Positions 11,291 through 21,246 of a stretch of DNA of 64,000 nucleotides are shown one piece after another. Below the pieces are notes generated by a model. That model made no database searches, had not been told where the DNA came from, and saw only the letters and a program-made list of their open reading frames with translations. Made by a program: the position numbers and the translations under genes. This DNA comes from Limnanthes douglasii subsp. nivea (Eukaryota; Streptophyta; Magnoliopsida; Brassicales; Limnanthaceae): positions 315,348,893 through 315,412,892 of the forward strand of contig JAUPFV010000002.1 in assembly GCA_036936605.1 (NCBI GenBank), given 5' to 3'. Each line of letters opens with the position of its first letter. Position 1 is the stretch's first letter.

Positions 11291-11422
11291 GAAGACCTTT
11301 GGCAATACCAAAAAATCCTCTTAGGCACTTGCAGCATTCTCCGGACTGTTTATGTATTCAGCTCAGGATTTATCTGGACTGAATACTTCTCAGAAGTTCA
11401 AGAGTTTTACTATGGATCGTTG

Positions 11423-11606
11423 GACACGTGTCACATTTTGATTCGCCTCACCAGGTGTTTTCCTCCTAGAATGGTGCTCCCACTAATCCCAAAAATCAAC
11501 CTCTTCATTTAATACCTATGACGTCAGCGCCGCCTTCAATAATTACTTTTGCCTTTTCGTTTTCTCCTAGGTATTTGGTAACTTTTTTGCATTTCTAGTA
11601 TAAATT
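11423..11606 (+). promoter_or_regulatory. Candidate promoter of the G1 antisense ORF
   Basis: A perfect palindrome GACACGTGTC (11423-11432, G-box core CACGTG) is followed by the TATA box TATAAATT (11599-11606), about 95 bp before the aORF ATG at 11701. G2 and G3 have the same two elements in the same order and at similar spacing, which supports a real promoter pointing away from the 3' LTR. Confidence 0.6.
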
Positions 11607-11700
11607 ACTTCTTTTCACTGTTTTACCTTCTTCACCACTTTGTCATTTCTCCATTTCAGAGCTTTTACTTCTCTTCTCAAAATTATCCTTGTGTAAGTTT

Positions 11701-14640
11701 ATGTTCACGACAAGAAACACATTGGTGACAGGTGGTTGGCTTAATCTTTCAGAGTTAGGAAAAACACAAAAGGGTTGAGCGAGAGAGACGTATAGCTGCG
11801 GGTCTTCCAGTTTCTCCAAACGATAAACCCGAAACACTGTCTTCAGAAGTTAATCGAGGTTCATCATCTGCTAAAAGTTCCAAACCCAGGCGTTTGTTCC
11901 AACCAAGCCTTTCGCCCATTCCATCAAGCTCCTCAGTTCAGGAGTCACAGCCCTCTGTCGTACGGGAAAAAGTAGTATCAAACACAATGAGACCCTCTCC
12001 GTTCGTTGCTATGGGGTCAGATACTGAGAAATCCCCAAAAAAGGTTACTCTTCACCGGACAGGCCGTTTAATAAAAGGTCAGACAGTTATCTCTCAATCT
12101 AAGTCCCCAAAATCAGGGCCCTCTAAGTCTGGGACCAAGGATAAAGCTACTAGATCAGGGGCATCTATCAGAGTCCCAAAAGACAAATCCTCTGGTCCGG
12201 AGGCTACTAGAATTAGTTCTCATAATGAGCCCTCCGGAGCTGAGCCTCTACCGGACACCAGACCCCTAAGAGAGGGTGATGCTCAACCGTCCGGACAACT
12301 TACTGAGCCAGCCGCCAGCACTCCCACACCAACAATGGATGATAAACCTTCTATGGTGATGGAAGAGGTGATGGAGGGTAGTATAGAAGATACTCTATTT
12401 GAGACCGATGTCTCCGGGTAGACAGGGGATGCTGCCACTGATAAAAAAGGCAAGGGTAAAGAGAAACTCTTCCTGAAGCATCCGGATCTGCCGGAGTGCT
12501 TGGAAGGCAAAGTGGGACCCTGCTTCCACAAAGTGAATGTGAAGTATCTGCTGGCCATGCTGAGTTAGGCCGGATCCGGATGAAGTGGGAGATCCCTGAG
12601 TCTGTTAAGGTGAGGATACCGGTTACTCCGGAGACCCCAATGGACTGCAAGCTTAGCGAGATAGTCATTTATACGGAGCTGTTTAACCGGGGGCTCAGAT
12701 TTCCTTTGGATCCGGAGATTGTCAGATACTTTCATCTGATAAAACTCTGTCCAAGCCAGTTGAGTCCCAATGCTTGGTACACTCTTATGGCATGTATTAT
12801 GGCTTCGAGGATCTCCGGAATACCACTTCCAATGGAGCAGTTCGCTGCTGTGGCCAGCCTCTGCAAGAACCATCGCATCCCTTTCTACCACTACAATATG
12901 GGAGATAACTTTAAGGTGGTAGATGACTTGCTCGGGTCAGAGAAGAATTGGAAAACCTAATTTATGTTCATTAGTGGGGCTTGGGAAAACGGGAGGAAAA
13001 TCAAGGTGGTGTCAACCCTAGCATGCTCACCAGCAGGTGGAAAGCTAAGGTAAATATTTCATCATGTTTGTCTTTCTTTCTTTATAAAAAATCTGTTTTT
13101 AAACTACTCTTCTTTTTCTTTGGTTAGTGCTGCCGAATGAGTTCTCCGATTATGTGGAGGAGGGGCAGACCACATGTGCTAAGCTGAATGCTTGGGATGC
13201 TGATAAATGGGGAAATATTTTCTACAACTGCTTCACAGCCGGCAATTTAGTGAGGTCCCACCTCTGGAACATAACAGGCCGGAGAGACCTTACTTGGGAG
13301 GAGTTGACCACTCTACCTCCTCCTGCTCTCATCCTCCAGATAAAAGAGGAAAAGGATGGCAAGCTGGCTTTGTCTGCCAGAGCAAAATCCCCAAGTAAGA
13401 TGAAGGGCAGGAAGAAACAAGTTGCAACAAGGGTTGCTCAAGGTGGTGTTGAGGAGATCGCCCCAGCGAGTCAGGAAGTGCAGGCCCAAGGGGAATCGAT
13501 TCTACTCTACTTCAAGTGGTTGAAGATGAGAGTATTAAAGAGGCAGGTGGACCTCCAAATCTACAAAAGGCTCCTAAGAAGGACCAGAAGCGGGGAGCAG
13601 ATGGTGAAGATAGGGTAGCAAAGAAGAAGAAAATATCCTCGGGGGATGAAGTCGCCCTTTGGCCTTCAGAGTCTCTTCCTCCGGTCGACCCAACAAACCC
13701 CACTTTGGCAGAGAAAATCCCAAGTGGTCTACATGCCGGAGAGGGTACCGGAGAGGATATCAATATTGATGGAGTGGACATCAGTGGTTTCCAAAATATT
13801 GGTATTTACTTTGACGATCTTGAAAAAGATGACTTTGTTGGCCCCTACCTTCCCCTAAGTTCCTCAAACATGGTTTCTTTCAATGGTAAGTCTTTCACTG
13901 TTTCAGGGGAGAATGACACGGTGACTCACTCCTTGCTGAGCAGTATTCAGCCGGTGCTCAACCTGGATAGGTAAGTGCGAAGTCAATCTACCCTTATCAA
14001 CACACTCAATGCAGACAAAGAGAGCTTATCCAATGATCTCCTTAACGCCAACCAAAGTGTTGAAGCATTGAGGAAAGAGCTCAAGGCGTTAAAGAAAGGG
14101 AAAGAAGACTTGGCAACCAGGCTGGCCACTTCAGAAACGGCAAACACAGAGCTCCAAAACAAGTGTTCTGGCTTGGAGAAAGATCTCTCCGCTTTGAAGG
14201 ATGAAGTGAAGACCAAGGATAATGTCATCCAAACCCTGTCCGGTGACAAGACTTCTCTTGAAGATGTTGTGTCCAAAGTTACTAAGGAGAAAGAGGATTT
14301 GATGCAGGAGCAGGAGAAGAAAATTCAGGCCAAGATCAATGCATACACCAACAAGGTGATAGATTCCCAAGAAGAGAGGTATGCCGAAGTCAAATCTGAC
14401 ATGGTCTTGCTTTTTCATCGAACATTCCCGAAGAGGACGCTCGGTACTCTATGACAATATGTGGAATACGAAGATCTCCCATTCCATACTATGGTAGATG
14501 GAGATAAGCACAACTACTCCAGTGGTTTTGATGATACCACCGATGAGGAAGAAGGGACCAGAGAGAGCTCCAATGATGAACCCAAAGATCCAAAGAAGAA
14601 ACAAGATGAAGCAGGGACATCTAAGGGAAACCAGCCTTAA
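11701..14640 (+). pseudogene. G1 antisense ORF (aORF): Transposase_28-like domain plus coiled coil
   Basis: Lies between pol and the 3' LTR on the strand opposite to pol. ATG at 11701 (MFTTRN, also the start in G3). An N-terminal Ser/Pro/Lys-rich region runs to about 12420. The conserved domain (about 12560-12910) holds KVRIPVTPETP, RGLRFPLDPEIVRYF and CPSQLSPNAWYTL, resembling the plant family annotated as putative gypsy-type transposase. After the intron comes a second conserved segment (RSHLWNITGRRDLTWEE), a Lys/Asp-rich linker, a coiled coil (about 13990-14350) and an acidic tail ending at TAA 14638-14640. Lesions: stops at 12419, 12958, 13972 and 14452, and frameshifts near 11775, 12550, 13000 and 13510. 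The biochemical role is unknown; 'transposase' is only a family label. Confidence 0.75.
13050..13127 (+). other. 78-bp intron in the G1 aORF
   Basis: AAG|GTAAAT at 13050 and TTTCTTTGGTTAG| at 13127, with a U-rich, A/T-rich body typical of plant introns. The homologous site in G3 (52445-52522) also holds a 78-bp GT..AG intron. Coding similarity between the elements resumes immediately after both acceptors. Confidence 0.75.
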
Positions 14641-15199
14641 GATGTTAACCATTTTCTGTTTTTCTTTTATTCTTATATCAGACTAAAGTCCTTGGATGGC
14701 CAAGGAATTTTTGTAATTGTGTCCAGATTGAGTCCGATCAAGCTTTTTATTTTTTAAACTCAAAGTCCTTGGATGGCCAAGGTATTCTATATGTTTTAAT
14801 ATCATCCTCTGGTGTTTAGCCAGGTAATTTTACTTTACTAAATTCTTGTCTTGTTTTATGTTTGCTCAATCTTGATGGCCGATGTTTGAATAGCCCCTAG
14901 TTATTTTACAAGTATTTTAAGGTGAGAGTGTTTAAATTCTCCGATGACAAATGTTTAAATGGTCATCATTTCACCAGATCAATCCGATCTATCAACAATA
15001 CTTAGAAGGCTTTAATGAAACTATAAATCAAACCACTCCAAATTTTCAAGAAGGCATCAAATTTTATTTAAAAACCCAGACACCTCATTAAAACCTCCCC
15101 GCGCCACCAGGGTAGGAAAGAGTATGCCCCCCAATATTTACATGGACTTTAAACAAGTAAATATTTACATAACTTTCATTCTAGATACCACCGGAGGTG
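14641..15199. other. Convergent spacer between G1 aORF and pol
   Basis: Non-coding. Two copies of a 24-bp motif containing AAAGTCCTTGGATGG occur near 14688 and 14763. G3 has the same pair near 54025 and 54082. The conserved block 15081-15120 lies in it. Both genes point into this spacer, so 3'-end signals for both would be here. Confidence 0.6.
15081..15120. promoter_or_regulatory. Conserved non-coding block of Tat elements (G1 copy)
   Basis: The block begins CACCTCATTAAAACCT and continues with a GCGCCACCAGGGTAGG core. It recurs at 25188-25227 (G2), 54487-54526 (G3) and about 35449-35488 (G5), always just downstream of the integrase C-terminus. It is better conserved than the coding sequence around it in G5. 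Function unknown. Confidence 0.65.
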
Positions 15200-16640
15200 T
15201 TCAATGTTGCAAGGGTGGTTTAAGATTCATCCATCTTTATATTGAAACCTGTATGTCCCAGGCTTAAGCTTTTCAATGACCACATAGGGTCCTTCCCAAT
15301 TTGGAGCTAGTTTGCCGAACTGCTTCTCTTGAGTATGTAGGAAGACTTTTCTCAATATTTTATCCCATGGTTGAAAATCCCTTCTTCTGACTCTGGAAAC
15401 AACCCTGCTTCTCATTAAACCTTGATTGTGGGTGGCTCTAAGATGAGCCTTGACCCTTTTTTATTCTATTAAGTCCAATTGACTCCGGACTGCCACTTCA
15501 TTAGCCTGCTCGGAAAAATTGTGGACTCTAAACAATGGAAGAGTTGCCTCTATAGGAGTGATTGCATCCATCCCATGTACCAACGCAAACAGAGATTCTT
15601 GTGTAGCAGCCCGAGGAGTAGTCTGGTAGGCTCATAGTACTTCTTGTAGATAAGTTGGCCACTTTTCAGCAGTCCCTTCTAAATTCTTTTTAAGACCGGA
15701 CAGAATGGTCATGTTTGCCACTTCAACTTGATCATTTTCCTGTGGGTGGAAAGGAGAAGAGAAGAAATGCTGAATTCCCTTAGAGGCACATAAACTCTCC
15801 ATATCCTTATTATCGAATTGTGGCCCATTGTCTGTGCTTATCTTTTGTGGAACCCCAAATCTGCAACAAATATTAGATAAAATAAATTTTATAACAGCTT
15901 TCGAAGTAGTTCCAGTCAAGGGGCAGCCTCTATCCACTTTGAAAAATAATCAATGGCTACAATAATAGTTCTGCACCCTCCGGACGCCATTGGTAGAGGT
16001 CCCACCAGATCCAGCCCCCAACGAGCAAAAAGTATTGGCTCAGAAATCGACTCCAAATGGACAGTTGGGATATGAATTTCATTACCATATCTTTGGCATG
16101 GATCGCACTTTTTTACCAATTCTTTGGCATCTTCCATTATGGATGGCCAGTAGTATCTGGCCAATAAAACTCTTCGGGTTAGAGCTCTATAAACATAGTG
16201 TGCTGACCCTTCACCATCATGCAGTTCGAACAACACTATTTGGGACTCTTCAACCCCCAAACAACGCAAGAGAGGTCTACTAAAATACTTCTTGTAAATG
16301 ACGTCTCTTATGATTAAAAAACCCCGAGCCTGATACTTTATTTTTCTTGCTACCGCTTTTTCTGGAGGCAAAATGCCATCTGAAATGTATTGAAGAAGAG
16401 GATACCTCCAGTCTTTAGGTTGAACCACTTGTATACTCAAACTTTCCCCCTCATCCTTGCTCTGATTGGGTTGAATGGATGGGCATTCTTGCACATGAAT
16501 CCATGGGTAGGACTCAAAATATGCTATGGTTGCCAAGGAGTCTGCTAGTGTGTTCTCCGTTCTGGGAATGTGCTCATAGCTGATCTCTTTGAAGTTAACT
16601 GCCACTTCTTTAAGAATGAATACATATTTAATCAACTGCT
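15200..16640 (-). pseudogene. G1 integrase (broken)
   Basis: A 239-residue open piece (15916-16635) starts in the RNase H linker, then shows the HHCC zinc domain (ELHDGEGSAHY...KKCDPCQRYGN) and the first catalytic Asp in WGLDLVGPLP. After a one-base frameshift near 15930 the next piece (15632-15937) has STDNGPQF (second Asp) and DQVEVANMTI (catalytic Glu). A TGG to TGA stop lies at 15632-15634. The C-terminal part ends with NWEGPYVVIEKLKPGTYRF (about 15240-15300). All DDE residues are present, but the frames are not joined. Confidence 0.9.
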
Positions 16641-16935
16641 CTTTTTTTGCCTCAGACTGACCTTGGGCATGATGGATAAGAAGCTGAGAATCACTAATTA
16701 ACCTAACTCTTTTAGCTCAACAAATTAGGGCTAACTTCAAACCAGCTATAACAACTTCATATTCAGACTCATTGTTAGAAGCCCTGAAAGCAAAACATAT
16801 AGCCTGGTATAGATTTTCGCCGTACGGAGAGGTTAAACATATCCCAACACCACAACCCATGGTACTTGATCCACCATCAGTCAGGACAACCCATACTTTC
16901 TTAGTCTTTTCACCTGTAACTTGTTTATTATTCAT
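16640..16935 (-). pseudogene. G1 second (archaeal-type) RNase H
   Basis: WVVLTDGGSSTMGCGVGICL followed by NNESEYEVVIAGL gives the catalytic Asp and Glu of the extra RNase H that lies between RNase H and integrase in Tat elements. A stop (TGA, about 16717) interrupts it. Presence of this second RNase H is the basis for assigning the Tat lineage. Confidence 0.85.
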
Positions 16936-16989
16936 GTCTGAATGGAATTCAACTAGGAAATCAGCAACAGACTGAGCCTTGACTGTAGT

Positions 16990-18450
16990 TCAAGGGGCAA
17001 AATCAATGCCATAGTCCCCCAACTCTACTGACCACTTGGTCATTCTGCTTGATACGTCTGCCTTTTGAAGAACGTTTTTCAAGGGAAAAGACGTCCGGAC
17101 AATAATAGAATGAGACTGAAAGTAGGGCCTCATTTTTCTGGTAGCAATTACCAAAGCCAGTGCTAACTTTTCGAGTTTTAAATATCTTTTTTCAGCATCC
17201 ATCAGGCTTTTGCTGATGTAGTACACCAGACGAGGATAATTGTCCACCTCTCTTACTAGCATCGCACTTATGGCACATTCGGAGACTGCTAAATATATGT
17301 ACAATGTTTCTCCATCAATAGGTTTAAACAGGGTTTTGGGGGAAGATAAATGCTTCTTTATTTCATCAAAAGCCCGGTCGCACTGTGGAGACCATTTGAA
17401 TTCTTTGGCACCTTTTAAAGTTTGGAAAAACGGGGCACACCTATCCGAAGACCTTGAGATAAAACGGTTTAGAGCAGCTAACCTTCCTGTCAATCTTTGT
17501 ACTTCTTTAATATTCTGAGTAGGATCCATCTGTAGTAAAGCATTAAGTTGGTCCGGATCAGGCTGTATCCCTTTCTCACTTATCACATACCCCAAAAACT
17601 TTCCGGACCATACTCCAAAAACGCATTTTTCTGGATTTAATTTTAAATTAACCTTTACCAAGTTGGCAAAAGTCTCTTGTAGATCTGCCAAGTGCAATTC
17701 TTCTTCCATACTCTTTACCATCATGTCATCAATGTAGACTTCGATATTTCTTCCAATCTGATCAGCGAATGCTTTGTTCACCAACCTCTGATAAGTAGCC
17801 CCAGCATTCTTTAATCCAAAAGGCATCACCTTGTAACAATGGAGGCCCCTGTCAGTAACAAAAGTAGTGTGTGCCTGGTCCTTCAGATCTACTTGAATTT
17901 GATTATAACTGGAGAAGACATCCATGAAGGACAGCAACTTGTTCCCAGATGTCGAGTCTACTAACTGATCGATCATGGGGACTGGATATAGGTCTTTTGG
18001 GCAAACCCTATTAAGGTCAGTAAAGTCGATGCACATACGCCACTTCCCGTTTTTCTTTTTTACTAACACTGGATTGGTTGTCCATAAAGGGTACTAAGAT
18101 TCCTTTATGTGCCCCATCTTAGTAAGCCGGTCAACCTCTTGAACTATGACATCAGCTTTCTCCTTAGAAAAAGCTCTTCTCTTCTGCACAACGGGTGTTA
18201 CATCTCTTCGGATGGATAGCTGGTGTGATATAACATCTGCAGGCACTCCGGTACCCCAAGAAAAAATATGTTGGTGGTTTGCTGAAAAGGATAACATTTT
18301 GCTTTTTAGTTCTGATTCCATCTTAGATCCAATCTTGACACATCTCCCTTCAGCCAGAGAGTGAGTTTCAACCTCTTCAATCGATATTAAAACACCAGGG
18401 GTCTCTCTGGGGTCATCAATTTCACCATGTCCCCCAGAGGGCCCCACCAA
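16990..18450 (-). pseudogene. G1 reverse transcriptase and RNase H (one internal stop)
   Basis: The upstream piece (18097-18450) carries DRLTKMGHIKES and ends at TAG 18094-18096, where G3 has Gln. The main piece (16993-18069, 359 residues) then runs uninterrupted: KWRMCIDFTDLNRVCPKD, FSSYNQIQVD, MPFGLKNAGATYQRLVN, catalytic VYIDDMMVKS, then RNase H with YLKLEKLALALV and MTKWSVELGDYGIDF. It ends at TGA 16990-16992. RT active-site aspartates are intact. This is the best preserved coding block of the window. Confidence 0.95.
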
Positions 18451-18521
18451 CTGCTAATCTTGATTTATCCGAACTGCCCCTAAAGTCCTAGGAGCAAGTG
18501 CAGTTGCATAACATTCCCTTG

Positions 18522-18975
18522 TTATTTTTTACTACTCCGGACAACTCCCACTTTTCCTTGAACATCATAATTTAAACATTGGTGAACTGTCGAAGCAACA
18601 TCATGCATCATGGAGAGCCAAGACCTTCCCAAAATAGCATTGTAGCATGTGGGACAGTCTACCACGACAAAAAGTACTCTGACAATTTTCTTGAAAGGGC
18701 CCCTACCCAACAAAACCTCCTCCTCAAACTTCCCGACCACGTCCGTAGAGCTTCCAGTGAAACCCACAATAGACCTATTCGAACGTTGAATTACTGCTGG
18801 ATTCTTCATTTGTTTATAGGAAGTCAAAAAGAAGATATTAGCTGAGCTGCCAGTGTCCACCAAAATTCGTCTAATGTCATTGCCCTCAATGGATGCTCCT
18901 ATCACCATAGCATCTTCACGGGGACCAGCTATGTCCCTCAAATCATCTTCATAAAAAACAATGAAGGGAAAAGGA
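18522..18975 (-). pseudogene. G1 aspartic protease
   Basis: RRILVDTGSSANIFFL shows the catalytic DTG. NAILGRSWL (about 18620) is the second conserved retropepsin block. An open stretch of 139 residues covers the core, and a stop lies upstream near 18975 (SSYQS then stop). It cleaves the Gag-Pol polyprotein in active elements. Confidence 0.9.
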
Positions 18976-19072
18976 ATTTACGATTGATAAGAGGACATGC
19001 CTCCTTCCAACTGAGTAGCCAGGGTGTGAACATGCCTCTTCCTTGAAGAAGGAGTTGGTGCAGTCATGGTAT

Positions 19073-19083
19073 CCCCCCCCCCC
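19073..19083. repeat. Poly-C run between G1 gag and protease
   Basis: Eleven consecutive C (G on the coding strand, Gly codons). Such a homopolymer is prone to slippage and probably contributes a frameshift between gag and protease. Confidence 0.6.
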
Positions 19084-19229
19084 AAATATGGTAAGCGACT
19101 CAAAAAAGCTTATGAGCCCTCCTTATTCCAGGATGGATCAGGATCTAAATACTCTGACTCCGCATCAAATCTTTCAATAATTACCATGGCCCCGTCCAGA
19201 GCGGACGTCCCTGCATTTTTTGTTGGCCC

Positions 19230-20787
19230 GGTCTGATGAGCATTATCAGGCCTATTCCCACTTCTTCTTTTAACATAAGCACCCAACTTTCCTCTTTCAA
19301 TCAGATTTTACACCTCTTGTTTCAAAACGATGCAATCTTCTGTGTTATGGCCAATATCATGATGATATTAACAGAAAGAAGTATTACGACTTTCCATGGG
19401 AGATTGAAGCACAGGCGGCTTCCTAAAATGTACTTCGTCTTTTATTTTGTCATAGATGGTTGCCACATTTTATTTCGATTCGGCAAACCACTCCGGTTGG
19501 ACCCAAGGCCCTTGCTTATTTCTGGACTGCTGGGTCTGAGCTGGTGCTGGGTGAGATTGAGCCTTGGCCCTGTTGGGACCCTGTCCGGCTTCCTTAGCCT
19601 TGTACCCGGACTGATTCTGGTTCTGGTTTGGTGCAGCTGGGGCAGATCTCACTTGCCTGTGCACCGTAGTCTTCTTTGTTTCATCCACATTGATTTGCTT
19701 TCCCACCTGATTTAGTAAACCCCCCCACGTCATGGCTTTCTTCTTGGTTACCGAATCGGCCAGATTGCCAGGGTTCAAACCTTGTCTTAGAGAAGCTATT
19801 GCTACTTGTTCAAAGCAATCAGCTAATCCATTCTTGGTGTTCACAAACCGACTTATATATTATTTCAATGATTCGTTTGGTTCTTGGGCACAATGGATAA
19901 TAGTGTTTTCATTGCCCTTCACCTCCTTACTTCCAAAAAACTTCCTCCGGAAGGCCACCCAAAAGGTATCAAAATTTCTGATGCATCCCTGTGGCAGTCT
20001 ATTATACCACGTCAGAGCACTTCCCGTAAAAGATTGAGAAAATTCTCTACAAAGCAACTTATCATCATCGTCAAAATTCATCAATAAAGTTTTTAAACTG
20101 GTCTAGATGATTATCTGGATCTTTGCTCCCATGATATTTTTCCATCTTAGTACTGTCAAACCTCTTTGGAAGGTTTCCGGACAGTATCTTGGAAGACAAT
20201 GGAGATTGTCTCCAATTCCGACCACGACTAAACACAGTATCTTCATTGGGAGTTGCAAAGTTACTTGGTTCATCATGGAAAGTGAAAGGATCCATCAACA
20301 GCTGGTCTATATGCCTTCGGTCATGGCTGTGGCTATGAGACGATCCTTTACCTAGATGCCTTTTCAACCTTCCATGCCTGTCCCTCTTTCGTGAATATTT
20401 TTTGACCAACTTTTTCTTTTTCTTAGAACTGCCTTCATCACTGCTGGATGACAGGGACTCCTCAACTCCATCTTCACTCAAGGAGCTACTAGAGGATTCT
20501 GACTCCGAGCTCTCCACTGGTTTAGACCGGTGAGACTTCTTTGAGCTGGCATGAGTCTTTTTAGTACTTAAATGGGTCTTTGCTGATAGGTCATGCTCCC
20601 TTGGATTGTCAGTGTGGTGAATAGCTGAAACTTTTGATTTTTCTTTCAAGCCCATCTCTACCTTCTTAGCAGCCCTCAAGGCTTCTATCTCAGCTTTCAA
20701 TCTGTCTCGCTCTTCGATCGTATATTCATCGTTTTCTCCCACCACTTCTGCCAAAGTTGGTGGTACTACCTGCTCGTCCGAATTCAT
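19230..20787 (-). pseudogene. G1 gag (broken)
   Basis: ATG at 20785-20787 (MNSDEQVVPP) lies about 55 bp from the PBS. N-terminal Lys/Glu helix, a serine/acidic run (SSESESSSSSLSEDG) and a basic KKKKKLVKKYSRKRDRHG segment come first. The retrotransposon gag core (GSALTWYNRLPQG, FRRKFFGSKE) is at about 19900-20050. The zinc motif CxYHHDIGHNTEDC (about 19335-19380) has a stop after its first Cys. Lesions: one extra A in an A-run near 20085 shifts the frame, and stops lie at 19860, 19470, about 19372 and 19308. Gag forms the virus-like particle. Confidence 0.9.
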
Positions 20788-20840
20788 CCGAACTGGTTTT
20801 TATTGCTGGTTTTGAATGCTAGATTCAGACACCTTCTTCT

Positions 20841-20857
20841 CCTACTATGGTCGCCAA
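20841..20857 (-). other. Primer binding site of G1
   Basis: On the minus strand TTGGCGACCATAGTAGG starts two bases inside the 5' LTR. G3 (60257-60274) and G4 (48873-48889) have nearly the same sequence. It would pair with a tRNA ending CGCCA; I did not assign the tRNA. Confidence 0.8.
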
Positions 20858-20859
20858 TT

Positions 20860-21241
20860 TGGTGTGGATTATTTTCAACTAAGGGTAATTTTGTCAGGTG
20901 TTTTGGGGTGTTTCAAGGGTAATAAATGTTTAAGTGTTTTGTAGTGAGAGATTTGAGCTCTCTGGTTGTATTAAATGTTCATTACCCTCATTAATGAAAG
21001 TGGTTGGGTATTTATACCCTTAATTATGGGCCATATGGGCTTTCGGGTCAAGCTTATGGAATCGGGTCGAGTTCAAAAACCCATTGATTGGATTATTAAG
21101 CAGATTAACAATTAGCTTAGTCAAAAATGTGTTTAGTTGTTTAATACTTTTGTCCTGTCCGGATACTTTAGTGGGTGATTATTGTCCGGATTACCCCTTT
21201 CCGGTTTCTACAATGAATGGTGAATATTTCGAGACTCATCA
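20860..21241 (-). repeat. 5' LTR of G1
   Basis: TGGTGTGGATT at the plus-strand left edge, CTCATCA at the right, followed by GTATT. A TATA-like TATAAATA read on the minus strand lies at 21009-21016, inside the inverted repeat GGGTATTTATACCC (21006-21019). Confidence 0.95.
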
Positions 21242-21246
21242 GTATT
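21242..21246. repeat. Target-site duplication of G1, right copy (GTATT)
   Basis: Matches 10881-10885 exactly. Confidence 0.95.

Larger units (their letters stand above)
10886..21241 (-). mobile_element. Complete Tat-type Ty3/gypsy element G1 with antisense aORF
   Basis: 10,356 bp, minus orientation for gag-pol. Order in element direction: 5' LTR 20860-21241, PBS 20841-20857, gag, protease, RT, RNase H, second RNase H, integrase, conserved block, antisense aORF, PPT, 3' LTR 10886-11266. The dual RNase H and the antisense ORF place it in the Tat lineage. By manual count the LTRs differ at about 19 of 382 sites (about 95% identity), the youngest complete insertion here. It has about a dozen nonsense or frameshift lesions. 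It lies inside copia B integrase. Confidence 0.95.

Noticed and set aside
13972..13982. Second intron donor (AGGTAAGTGCG) in the G1 aORF
   Set aside because: The coding frame continues directly after the TAA into the coiled coil, and G3 has matching residues there; a nonsense change fits better than an intron.
19236..19715. 159-codon open frame, plus strand
   Set aside because: Antisense shadow of the G1 gag zinc and linker region; the minus strand has the recognisable motifs.
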